Source: DASXPG01 sp044449445 (lineage in GTDB: Bacteria > Gemmatimonadota > Gemmatimonadetes > Gemmatimonadales > JACORV01). From it: 11,210 bases of DNA. The first letter of the stretch is position 1. Each line of letters begins with the position of its first letter. Below, in pieces: positions 1-7,589 of this stretch. The notes under the pieces were generated by a model. The model ran no database searches. It was not told where the DNA came from and worked only from the letters and a program-made list of their open reading frames with translations. A program made the translations under genes and the position numbers. The stretch spans positions 1 to 11,210 of the forward strand of contig JBIOIA010000078.1 in assembly GCA_044449445.1 (NCBI GenBank), given 5' to 3'.

Positions 1-82
1 CGGGCGGACGGGCGGACAGGGTCCGCACCGATCCGATCAGCGGCGCCGCCGCGAGCACGCGAACGAAGTCGCGGCGCTTCAT
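1..82 (-). CDS. Partial gene for an exported protein with a twin-arginine signal peptide (5' end only)
   Basis: Only the first 27 codons lie in the window, reading from an ATG at 82-80 toward the left edge. The peptide begins MKRRDFVRVLAAAP and continues LIGSVRTLSARPP. The K-R-R-D-F-V-R core fits the Tat consensus (R-R-x-F-hydrophobic-K/R), followed by a short, weakly hydrophobic Ala-rich stretch, so the product is probably exported folded through the Tat system. A lost catalytic domain cannot be guessed from this much sequence. The ATG overlaps the TGA stop of the upstream TPR gene as ATGA, so this is the last visible gene of the minus-strand operon and probably translationally coupled to it. 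Many Tat substrates bind a cofactor, but nothing here shows which family this is. Confidence 0.72.
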   Translation of the reverse strand, partial: MKRRDFVRVLAAAPLIGSVRTLSARPP

Positions 83-1824
83 GAGTTGGGCGGCAGCGCG
101 CCGCGCACGCGGTCCAGCTCGCGACGAGCCTCGGGCACGAGCGCGCTCGCGGGATAGTTGAGGATCAGGGCCTCGAGCCGCTGGGTCGCTCCGGCGCTGT
201 CACCGCGCGCGGCGAGCAGCCGGGCGAGTGCGAGCAGCGCGGTCGGCGCGGGCGCCGACTCGGGGTGGGCCGTCGCAACTTCGGTCCACAGGGCTTCGGC
301 GCCGGCCGGATCGTTCACCGCGGTGTATCGCGCGGCGGTGGCGAGCAGCTCGGGCCTGCCAAGGGTCCCCGGCGATCGCGCCAGCGCGACCAGGGCCAGA
401 GCGGCCCGCGCGGTATCGCCGCGCGCCGCGAGGAGCAGCGCCGCGCCCAGATCGCGAGAGGAATCGGCGCGCACCGCCTGGAGCAGCGCGAGCACGGTGG
501 CGCGCTCGACGCTGCGGTCCGCGTCGCTTCCGCGGCCCGTGGGCCCGGCCTCCCGCAACCGCTCGCGCGCATCGGCGAGGTTGCCGCGATAGAGCGCGGT
601 CCAGCCGCGCACCTCATCGGCCGCGAGCGAGGAGTCGGGGGCGATCGCCGCATCCGCGCGGTCCAGGTCTCCCGACGCGATCCAGCCGCGCGCCACGATG
701 ATGCCGAGCCGTTCCGCCTCGGTGCCGGGCAGCCGCGCGCGCTGCTGCTCGAGCAGGCGCGCGGCCTCGGCCGGATTGCCGCCCTGCGCGTACAGCTCGA
801 CCAGCGTGGTCGCCGCCGAGCGCGCCATCTCGGCGCCGGTGGCGGGATCGTCCGCCATGCCGCGCAGCACGCGCCGCGCGGCGGCCTGATCGCCGGCCGC
901 GGAGAAGGCCCGGGCGCTTTCGATCCTGGCCCGGGCCGCTTCGGCGGGCGGCAGCCCGGCCGCCATGAACTCGAGCGCCTGCGCCGCGGCGCGCTGGCTC
1001 GCGCGGCCGTCGCTCGCCCGCGCGCGATCGGCGAACGATTGAAGCACCGAGCGCCGGGTCGCTGCGTCGGTGGGGATCGCCGTCTGAAGCGTGGCCCAGG
1101 CCCGCTCGGGATCATTCCAGCCGAGCAGCAGCTCCGCGGCGACCCGGCGCGGCGCGGCCGCCGAGTCCGGATCGGTCAGCGCGTGGATCACCCGCTCGTG
1201 CTGCGCGAGCGGCGCCGACATCAGGTTGAACGACGCCGAGCCGGCGACGTCGTTGTCCGCCTTGACGGCCGCGCGCCACTCGCCGGCGGCGCGCGACCAG
1301 TTTCCCGCCGCCGCTTCGACCGCCGCCAGCTCGGGATGCAGGCGCTCCGGATCGCCCAGATGCGCGCGGGCCGACATGACCGCCTCACGCGCGTCGTCGA
1401 GCCGACCAGTCGCGATGAGCAAGCGCACCAGCTCCCGGTACGGCGACTCGCTGCCCGGCGATGCCGCCATCCACCGGCCCAGCACCTCGGCCGCCATGGC
1501 CTCGCCGCCCAGCGCCCGCGCGCTGCGCACCTCGACCGTCCACGCCAGGGTGCCCTGCGGGTCTGCCGCGACGGCGCGCGTGGCGAGCGCCAGGGTCGAG
1601 TCGCGGTGGCCCAGCTGGGCGTAGGCGCGCTCGGCTCCGAGCAGCGCCTGCGCGTTCGCCGGCTCGCGCGCGAGCACCTGTCGGAAAGCCGCGACCGCGT
1701 CTTCGAAACGGCCCTGCCGCTCGAAGTCGAGTCCGCGCATGATGACGACGTCGTTCGGCACCTGCGCGAAGGCCAGCGCAGGCGCGAGAACGAATACGAG
1801 GATGAGACGGCTATGGCTTCTCAT
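79..1824 (-). CDS. Exported tetratricopeptide-repeat protein
   Basis: This 581-residue protein starts with a Sec signal peptide: MRSHSR, a hydrophobic run (about residues 7-19), then AFA before Gln21 as the likely cleavage point. The mature protein is helical and Ala/Arg-rich with repeated TPR signatures. The clearest are residues 27-56 (GLDFERQGRFEDAVAAFRQVL) and 58-90 near the N-terminus, and a last unit within the final 60 residues (ALARLLAARGDSAGATQRLE, then NYPASALVPEARREL), which resembles periplasmic YbgF/BamD-type TPRs. The middle has more degenerate helical hairpins. No catalytic motif is visible; TPR arrays normally bind partner proteins, here presumably in the periplasm. Its ATG at 1824-1822 lies 14 bp inside the end of the coiled-coil gene, so coupling and a shared envelope role are likely. 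The specific function is unknown. Confidence 0.88.
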   Translation of the reverse strand: MRSHSRLILVFVLAPALAFAQVPNDVVIMRGLDFERQGRFEDAVAAFRQVLAREPANAQALLGAERAYAQLGHRDSTLALATRAVAADPQGTLAWTVEVRSARALGGEAMAAEVLGRWMAASPGSESPYRELVRLLIATGRLDDAREAVMSARAHLGDPERLHPELAAVEAAAGNWSRAAGEWRAAVKADNDVAGSASFNLMSAPLAQHERVIHALTDPDSAAAPRRVAAELLLGWNDPERAWATLQTAIPTDAATRRSVLQSFADRARASDGRASQRAAAQALEFMAAGLPPAEAARARIESARAFSAAGDQAAARRVLRGMADDPATGAEMARSAATTLVELYAQGGNPAEAARLLEQQRARLPGTEAERLGIIVARGWIASGDLDRADAAIAPDSSLAADEVRGWTALYRGNLADARERLREAGPTGRGSDADRSVERATVLALLQAVRADSSRDLGAALLLAARGDTARAALALVALARSPGTLGRPELLATAARYTAVNDPAGAEALWTEVATAHPESAPAPTALLALARLLAARGDSAGATQRLEALILNYPASALVPEARRELDRVRGALPPNS

Positions 1825-4800
1825 TCAGCCGCCGGAAATAGTCGATCACCATCGCGCGCTCGGACGGCGCGAGCTGGCGCAGCTCCGACCACGCCGGCAC
1901 CGGATACCTGAGCGCCGCGGCGCGGGCGGTGCCGGACGGCTCGGGCCGCGCCGGCATGTCCTGCGCCGTCCGGCTCTTGCGCTCCGGGTCGTCCGGCTCT
2001 TCGTCGTTGCGCAGCAGGTGGCCCGCGTCGAGCATGCGCCGGAACAGGCGCTGCTGGCGTTCCAAAGTCGTGCGATCGAGCCGCGCCTGCTCGATCCGGT
2101 CCGCGAGCTGCCTCGCCTCATCGGCCAGCTGCCGCGGATCGCCGCTGCCGGTCTCGCCGATGCGCTCGAGCTGATTCGCGAGCCCGCGCTGGCGCTCGGC
2201 GAGCTGGCGCAGCTGCTGCATGACGGCGTCCTGCCCGGCGCCGAGCAGCGGCAGCAGCGAGCCCAGCTGGTCGTTGAGCTGGCCCTGCTGTCCCGCGAGC
2301 TGCGCCAGGCGCTGCATCGCTTCCTGGTAGCCCGAGCCCGACTGCGCGCCCCCGACCTCGGACGCGTTGCGGAGCATCTGGACCGCCGCGGCCGCGAGCG
2401 ACTGCGCCGCCTGTCCCGCATGGTCGGCCGACTCGTCCACGCTGGGCGACGGCCCTTCGAGTGCCTCGCGCGAGGCGGCCACCTGTTGCCGCGCCTGGCT
2501 CATCATCGCGCCGAGGCGCGGAGAGACCAGCGCGTTCTTTCCGGCCGCGCCCTCGAGGCGCCGCGTCACCTGGTTGATGCCCTGCTCCATCGCCGACTGC
2601 CTGGCACGCGCGTCGCGCGCGCCCTCGCCCCGCCGCAGGCTCTGCGACAGGCGCTGCTCCTCCGCAGCGAGCTGCACGGCCTCCTGCGTGGATTCCTCGA
2701 GCCCGCGCTGGACTTCCGCGCGCCAGCCGGCCGACATCTGCTGCTGCGTGCTCCGGAGCTGCTGCGCCGTCTGCTGCAGCTGCTGCGCCGCCTGGCTGCC
2801 CTGCCGTGAGGCCGGCTGGCGCTGGCCCGCCTGCATCGACTGCCCGGCCTGCTGCATGGACTGCCGCGCCGAGTCGGCGTGCTCGCCCGTCTGCTCGAGC
2901 GCCTGCTCCGCGGTCGAGTCGCCACGCCGCTCGATCCGCTGCTGGAGCTGCGCGATCTGACTGCGAAGCGAGTCGGTCGCGTGGCGCAGCTGCTGTTCCT
3001 CGGCCGTGGCGGCGGCGCTGTCGGCGCGCTGCGGTGCGCGGTCGGCCCACTCCTGCTCGTCCCGCCGGAGCTGCTCGGCGTTCTGCGCGAACGTCTGCAT
3101 CGAGCCTTCCAGCGCCGCGCGCTCGAACAGCTCGGCGCTGCGCTGCAGCTGGTCGCGCAATTCCTGCTGGCGATCCACGAGGCGGCGCAACGCGTCCTGC
3201 ACCGCGCGCGGGTCGAGCTGCCGGAGCGCCTGCTGGAGGGCCTCGAGCTCGCGCCGGATCTCGGACGTCATCGCCTGCCGCAGCAGGTCGTCCAGCTCCT
3301 TGAGCCGCTGCTGCCACTGTGGATCGTTGATGCCGGCCTGGTCCGCCGCGCGCATCAGCCGCTCGAGCTCACCGCGCATCGAGTCGGCGCGCTGGAGCAG
3401 CGCCTGCTGTTCCTCGAGCAGCCGCTGCGCCTGCGCGTTCTGCTCGAACTGCTCGGTGCCCGTGTTGGTCTCGCGCGCGCGGTCGCTCCCGGTCTGCCGG
3501 GGATCGCCGGCGCGCGCGCTGCGGTCCTGCGAGCGGTTGCGCTGCGCCGCGAGGTCCTGGGTCTGCCTGGCCAGCGCGCTCTGATCGGCGGCGAGACTCG
3601 ACGCGGCCCGGGTCAGGGTGTCGGTGCCCGCGCGCACGGCCTCGCGCAGCTCGGCCATCGTGCGCAAGCGCAGCGCGAACTCGCGGCTCCTGCCGGTGTG
3701 CGGCGAGGGCGCGCGATCCTGCGCGCGCACGAAGAAGCGCAGCGTGTCGCCGGGATTGAGGCCGCGCCGCGTGGCATCGAGCACCTGGCTCTGAACGATG
3801 CGGTCGGCGCCCGCGACGCCGGGGATCGAATCCACCTCGCTGTCGCTCACGACGCCGAGCCGGCTGACGCGCCAGCTCACGATCTCGGCGCGCGCGAGTC
3901 CGTGGTCGTCGCGCGCGTCCACGACGACCTGCGCACGCAGGTCCAGCGGCATCGTCGTGTCCGCACCCGGCACCGGCACGGTCACGACCGGCGCGCTGTC
4001 GGGCACCGCCCGGATGTCGAGCACCGGCAGCGGCTCGGCGATACCGGCGCCGGCGCGATCCCGCGCGAGCAGGCGCCACGTCGCGCTGCTCCGCACCGCC
4101 AGCTCGCCATCGAATCCCGCCTGCGTGACGCGCAGGCGCACGGTGTCCGCGGCCGAGGCGAGCGCCGCGCTCACGAGCGGCGCGCTCGCCGCCCCGCGCA
4201 CCTCGAGATTCGTGCCGACAGGCAGCGCGAGCGGGCCCGATGCGGGATCGATGTCCTCGTCGGGACGCTCGAGATAGGCCGGGAACCGGGCGCGCACCGA
4301 GAAATCGCCCAGCACCACCGGCTGGATGACGTGCACCTGGAGCGTGTCGGAGATCCGGCCGTCAAGCGCCGCGAACACGAACGTCGCGGCTCGCACGTCG
4401 GCCAGCACGTGCGTCGCGACGCCGCGCGCGTCGGCGTCCAGTTGCACCGGGCGCCACGACTCGCCCGTCCGGCGCACGTACAGCACCGGGTGGCCGTCGG
4501 GCTCCGCCTGCGCGGTCACGGTGACGTCGTCGCCGGGCGACACGGATGCCTTCGAGAGCGAGATGCGGATGCGCGGATGGACCGCCGCGCGCAGCGCCGA
4601 GAGCGGCGAGACGAGCGTCGCGGCCGCTTCGCCCGCGAACGCGAAGCTCAGGCCGGCCAGCACGATCGCGGCGGCGGCCGCGGCCGCGGAGCGCCGCACG
4701 CGCCGGGACAGCATGGCCGAATGGGTCGGCGCCCATTCTCCCTCGGCGAGCCGCATGGCGACGCGCGCCTCGGCGCCGCGCGCCAGCTCGGGCGAGGTTC

Positions 4801-5140
4801 CGGCGGCTGCGCTGCGCGCAAGGTCCACCAGCCCGACGAATGCTCCGCGCCGGAGCGAGCGCTCGCGCTCGACCAGCGACGCCGTGTCGCGCAGCAGCCG
4901 CGCATCCCCCGTGCGCATCGTCCGCCGGATGGCGCGCACCGCGAAAAGGGCGACCAGGGTCGCGCCCAGCCACAATGCGAGCGGCGCCCAGCGCGCGTGC
5001 GACAGCCACCCCAGCCGCGCGAACGCGGCCGCGATGGCGAAGACCGTGCCCAGCGTCGCCAGCGCGAGGAGGCCGAGCGCAATCGCGCGGCGTCGCGCGA
5101 GGACGCGCGCAAGCGCCGCGAGCCGTTCGAGTACGCTCAC
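1811..5140 (-). CDS. Large membrane-anchored Gln-rich coiled-coil protein, DUF4175-like
   Basis: This 1109-residue protein has a clear domain order. Two hydrophobic segments (about 18-41 and 51-72) form an N-terminal hairpin. A basic amphipathic stretch and a third membrane segment (about 152-170) follow. Residues 188-490 look like beta-rich, Ig-like extracytoplasmic modules (SPGDDVTVTAQ; PVVTVPVP then LRAQVVVDARDDHGLARAEI; LNPGDTLRFFVRAQDRAP). Residues about 495-1045 are Gln/Arg/Glu/Ala-rich coiled coil, and a short C-terminal module holds YPVPAWSELRQL and ERAMVIDYFRRLNE. This is the architecture I know from DUF4175-type proteins, usually near DUF4159 genes. The GTG start (5140-5138) overlaps the TGA of the DUF4159 gene as GTGA, and a GGGGGC run lies just upstream. 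A structural or scaffolding envelope role is inferred; no enzyme motif is seen. Confidence 0.85.
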   Translation of the reverse strand: MSVLERLAALARVLARRRAIALGLLALATLGTVFAIAAAFARLGWLSHARWAPLALWLGATLVALFAVRAIRRTMRTGDARLLRDTASLVERERSLRRGAFVGLVDLARSAAAGTSPELARGAEARVAMRLAEGEWAPTHSAMLSRRVRRSAAAAAAAIVLAGLSFAFAGEAAATLVSPLSALRAAVHPRIRISLSKASVSPGDDVTVTAQAEPDGHPVLYVRRTGESWRPVQLDADARGVATHVLADVRAATFVFAALDGRISDTLQVHVIQPVVLGDFSVRARFPAYLERPDEDIDPASGPLALPVGTNLEVRGAASAPLVSAALASAADTVRLRVTQAGFDGELAVRSSATWRLLARDRAGAGIAEPLPVLDIRAVPDSAPVVTVPVPGADTTMPLDLRAQVVVDARDDHGLARAEIVSWRVSRLGVVSDSEVDSIPGVAGADRIVQSQVLDATRRGLNPGDTLRFFVRAQDRAPSPHTGRSREFALRLRTMAELREAVRAGTDTLTRAASSLAADQSALARQTQDLAAQRNRSQDRSARAGDPRQTGSDRARETNTGTEQFEQNAQAQRLLEEQQALLQRADSMRGELERLMRAADQAGINDPQWQQRLKELDDLLRQAMTSEIRRELEALQQALRQLDPRAVQDALRRLVDRQQELRDQLQRSAELFERAALEGSMQTFAQNAEQLRRDEQEWADRAPQRADSAAATAEEQQLRHATDSLRSQIAQLQQRIERRGDSTAEQALEQTGEHADSARQSMQQAGQSMQAGQRQPASRQGSQAAQQLQQTAQQLRSTQQQMSAGWRAEVQRGLEESTQEAVQLAAEEQRLSQSLRRGEGARDARARQSAMEQGINQVTRRLEGAAGKNALVSPRLGAMMSQARQQVAASREALEGPSPSVDESADHAGQAAQSLAAAAVQMLRNASEVGGAQSGSGYQEAMQRLAQLAGQQGQLNDQLGSLLPLLGAGQDAVMQQLRQLAERQRGLANQLERIGETGSGDPRQLADEARQLADRIEQARLDRTTLERQQRLFRRMLDAGHLLRNDEEPDDPERKSRTAQDMPARPEPSGTARAAALRYPVPAWSELRQLAPSERAMVIDYFRRLNEKP
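2738..2795. repeat. Interrupted CTG/CAG-rich tract inside the coiled-coil gene
   Basis: The plus strand shows many CTG triplets with short interruptions (such as CTGCTGCAGCTGCTG at 2771-2785). On the coding minus strand these are CAG codons for the Gln-rich coiled-coil segment QAAQQLQQTAQQLRSTQQQ (about residues 783-801). It reflects codon choice in a low-complexity protein region and could be prone to length change by slippage. Confidence 0.5.
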
Positions 5141-5748
5141 GAGTTCGCCCCCACGGCGACCACGAACAGGTTCACGCCCATGCGGATCGCGGACTCCCGC
5201 ACCGGTTCGGGGTCGTGGTGGACGTCCGGATCCTCCCAGCCGTCGCCGAGATCACTCTGGTATGTATAGTAGACGGCGAGCCGGTTCCCAATGAACAGGC
5301 CGAGCCCCTGGGCGGGCAGCCCGTCGTGCTCGTGGATCTTGGGCGGCCCGGCCGGGAAGTCGTACACCGCGTGATAGATCGGGTGGCTGTACGGCACGTC
5401 GGCCAGCTCCCGGTCCGGAAACAGCTTCCGCAGCTCGCGCCGGATCGAAATGTCCATGCCGTAGTTGTCGTCGGCGTGCAGAAAGCCGCCATTCTCGAGG
5501 TGGCGCCGCAGGGCCCGGATGTCGTCGGGCGACCACAGCACGTTGCCGTGCCCGGTCATATAGAGGTAAGGGACCGCCCACAGGTTGGGGTCGGCCAGGC
5601 GGACCGTGCGCTCGCGCTCGGTGGTGCGCAGGCTGGTACGCTCGCGGATCGCGCGCAGCAGGTTGGGCAGGCTGGATGGGTTGGCGTACCAGTCGCCGCC
5701 GCCATCGTAATGCAGACGGCCGATCGTGAGCAGGGCCGCCCCGCTCAG
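5137..5748 (-). CDS. DUF4159 domain protein, probable CTG start
   Basis: The product is about 203 residues when read from CTG at 5748-5746. DUF4159 hallmarks run the full length: LTIGRLHYDGGGDWY near the N-terminus, LPNLLRAIRERT, PYLYMTGHGN, a GGFLHADDNYG block, ELRKLFPDREL, HPIYHAVYDF, GLFIGNRLAVYYTYQSDLGDGWED, and RMGVNLFVVAVG near the end. The GGFLhaDD and GR-L--YY elements resemble a degenerate glutamine-amidotransferase-like fold; no activity is established for the family. The reading frame is open back to a TGA at 5922-5920, but it contains no ATG, GTG or TTG before the internal ATG at 5559, which lies inside the conserved domain. CTG at 5748 overlaps the rsmI stop as CTGA, matching the other operon junctions, so I prefer it. 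CTG at 5733 is an alternative. The stop overlaps the next gene's GTG. Confidence 0.85.
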   Translation of the reverse strand: MSGAALLTIGRLHYDGGGDWYANPSSLPNLLRAIRERTSLRTTERERTVRLADPNLWAVPYLYMTGHGNVLWSPDDIRALRRHLENGGFLHADDNYGMDISIRRELRKLFPDRELADVPYSHPIYHAVYDFPAGPPKIHEHDGLPAQGLGLFIGNRLAVYYTYQSDLGDGWEDPDVHHDPEPVRESAIRMGVNLFVVAVGANS

Positions 5749-6566
5749 CGGTTCAGCAGCCGGTAGGCGTCCTGCCGGGAGATGCCGAGACGTCGGGACA
5801 GCTCCTTGGCCGCGTCGGAGGGCCGCTCCGGGATGGCGGGCGCCGCGGCAGCGTCGGTCCCGCGCGCGACACCCGTGACACTCGCCGCCGTCCTGGTCCC
5901 CTCGATCACGACCGTGACTTCACCGCGCGGTGGATGCTCCTCATAATACGCGGTGAGATCGGCCAACGTTCCGCGCCGGACCTCCTCGTGCAGCTTGGTC
6001 AGCTCTCGCGCCACCGCGCCCTCCCGCTGTGCCCCGCACTCCCGGACGAGGTCCGCGAGCAGCGCGGCGGTGCGGCCCGGCGCCTCGTAGCAGACGCTCG
6101 TGAACCGCTCGGCGGCGATGCGCCGCAGCAGCCCGGTGCGCGCGCCGCCCTTGCGCGGCAGGAATCCGAGGAACACGAACCGGTCGGCCGGGAACCCCGA
6201 GGCCGCGAGCGCCGCGAGCACCGCGGCCGGGCCCGGCACCGGAACGACGGTGAGGCCGCGCGCGTGGGCGCGCTCGACCAGCACGCCGCCGGGATCCGAG
6301 ACGCCGGGCGTCCCGGCGTCGGTGACGTAGGCGACGTGCTCCCCCGACTCGACGCGGTCGAGCAGGCGCTCGATCGCCGCGCCGCTGGTGTGCGCGTGCA
6401 CGCTCACCAGCGCGGCCCTGATACCGTAGTGGGTGAGCAGCCGGCGCGTGTGGCGCGTGTCCTCGCACGCGATGACGGCCGCCTCCTTCAGCGTTTCCAC
6501 CCCCCGAAACGAAAAATCCCCCAGGTGACCGATGGGGGTGGACACGATGGAGAGCCGCCCGCTCAC
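5745..6566 (-). CDS. rsmI: 16S rRNA (cytidine-1402 2'-O)-methyltransferase
   Basis: RsmI uses S-adenosylmethionine to methylate the 2'-OH of C1402 in 16S rRNA at the decoding centre. The 273-residue protein (E. coli RsmI has 286) shows the family order: STPIGHLGD at residues 9-17, CEDTRHTRRLL at 34-44, VTDAGTPGVSDPG at 81-93, PVPGPAA at 109-115, then DRFVFLGFLPRK, CYEAPGRT, and ELTKLHEEV with RG. A C-terminal helical module ends SRRLGISRQDAYRLLNR, as in typical RsmI. Two usually conserved spots differ: His14 where STPIGN is usual, and HAHTS (57-61) where HxHN is usual. The start is GTG at 6566-6564, overlapping the preceding gene's TGA as GTGA. The frame runs open further upstream, but that part overlaps another gene and lacks family similarity. 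Confidence 0.95.
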   Translation of the reverse strand: MSGRLSIVSTPIGHLGDFSFRGVETLKEAAVIACEDTRHTRRLLTHYGIRAALVSVHAHTSGAAIERLLDRVESGEHVAYVTDAGTPGVSDPGGVLVERAHARGLTVVPVPGPAAVLAALAASGFPADRFVFLGFLPRKGGARTGLLRRIAAERFTSVCYEAPGRTAALLADLVRECGAQREGAVARELTKLHEEVRRGTLADLTAYYEEHPPRGEVTVVIEGTRTAASVTGVARGTDAAAAPAIPERPSDAAKELSRRLGISRQDAYRLLNR

Positions 6567-7576
6567 CACTCGATGCGCCAGGGGAGTCGTTCGAAGAAGC
6601 CGAGCGCGGCGAACTGGAAGCGCTGCTCGCGCGTCGCGTCCTTGAGCAGCCGTGGCGCGATCGCGGGATGCACGACCTCCAGCTCGGTGAGGAAATCCTT
6701 CGTCCACGTCGCGACGCCTTCGGCGAACGCGGCGGGCGAGACGATCGGGTCGGCGAACGCCGCGCCGCGCGCGCCGCCGACGCTCTTCAGCGCCTCGTGC
6801 GACATCGTCAGCTTGACCCGGATCCGCTCGGCGCGCTTGGGCGCGTCGGCCATCTCCTTGCCGGCCGCCTCGACCAGGTCCCACACGTATTGGCGGAACA
6901 CACGCACCAGCGCGGGCGCGGCCTGCTGCGGCAGCTCGGCAAGTCCGTCGAAGGCCTTCACCGCGACGCGCGACTTCGCCTCGCCCGGCCGCGGGGCGAA
7001 CATCCGCCCCAGGAACGCCTTCGCGTCCTCGTTCTTGTCCTGGCCCAAGAACCTGCCCGACTGGAACCGGCCGTCCTTCACCATGACGTAGTTCACGCCG
7101 CCGTGGGCGATCAGCTCGAGCAGTCCGGTCCACTTCCTCGCGAGGACGTTGTCGAAGATGGTCTTGGGGCTCGAGGGATCGAGGCCGAGGTCGAGCGGCT
7201 TCTGCGAGCAGGTCGCGTACATCGCCGCGAGCTGCTCCGCGCTTGCCGCGTGGAAGGCGATCTCGGAGCGCTCGGGCTCGGCGCGAAGGTGCGCCATCGC
7301 CTCCGAGATCGCGATCGGGAAGCGGCCGATCGGGGCCAGCACCACCGCGTTCACCAGGTCGCCGCCGAGGAAGAAGAGCAGCACGGTCTCGTCCGGCCGG
7401 AAGCACGCGAGGTACGCGTCCACCTTCGCGTCACGGTCGCGCTTGCTGTAGGCGATCAGGTTGTCGAGATGGACGTACGCGGCGCGGGTCCGCGTCAGCA
7501 GCGGTTGCTCGGTAGGGAAACTCAGGTCCCAGAGGCGGACCGAGGTGTCGGTGAGAACGGCGCTGGAGGGACGCAT
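6563..7576 (-). CDS. Conserved-looking protein of unknown function with an internal duplication
   Basis: I do not recognise this 337-residue soluble protein with certainty. It has no signal peptide or membrane segment. Two similar blocks can be read: residues 37-80 (LDNLIAYSKR, later LLFFLGGDLVNAVVL) and residues 141-177 (FDNVLARKWTGLLELI, later VNYVMVKDGRFQSGRF). Each has an [LF]DN[LV][IL]A opening, a beta-like stretch and a G-G/D-G turn. The second block recalls PATAN/DUF4388-type modules (G-L-L-E-L ... V-K-D-G-R), which occur in bacterial signalling and motility proteins; that link is only inference. The C-terminal half (about 205-337) is predominantly helical. The gene lies 13 bp after trxA and overlaps rsmI by 4 bp, so it is co-transcribed with both. 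No clear Shine-Dalgarno precedes its ATG at 7576; coupling to trxA translation is plausible. Confidence 0.82.
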   Translation of the reverse strand: MRPSSAVLTDTSVRLWDLSFPTEQPLLTRTRAAYVHLDNLIAYSKRDRDAKVDAYLACFRPDETVLLFFLGGDLVNAVVLAPIGRFPIAISEAMAHLRAEPERSEIAFHAASAEQLAAMYATCSQKPLDLGLDPSSPKTIFDNVLARKWTGLLELIAHGGVNYVMVKDGRFQSGRFLGQDKNEDAKAFLGRMFAPRPGEAKSRVAVKAFDGLAELPQQAAPALVRVFRQYVWDLVEAAGKEMADAPKRAERIRVKLTMSHEALKSVGGARGAAFADPIVSPAAFAEGVATWTKDFLTELEVVHPAIAPRLLKDATREQRFQFAALGFFERLPWRIEW

Positions 7577-7589
7577 CCGCGCGTTCAGC

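Noticed and set aside
265..1911. Long plus-strand open frame (548 codons) opposite the TPR gene
   Set aside because: It is Arg/Gly/His-rich with no domain pattern; such frames arise opposite GC-rich genes with strong third-position bias. The minus-strand frame has a signal peptide and TPR motifs.
2879..5269. Plus-strand open frame of 796 codons opposite the coiled-coil gene
   Set aside because: Low-complexity Arg/Leu/Ala composition, no motif, and it runs across the junction of two real genes on the other strand.
6567..7406. N-terminal extension of the rsmI frame up to 7406
   Set aside because: The extension overlaps the 337-residue protein in another frame, is Arg-rich without family similarity, and the GTG at 6566 places STPIG at the expected distance from the N-terminus.
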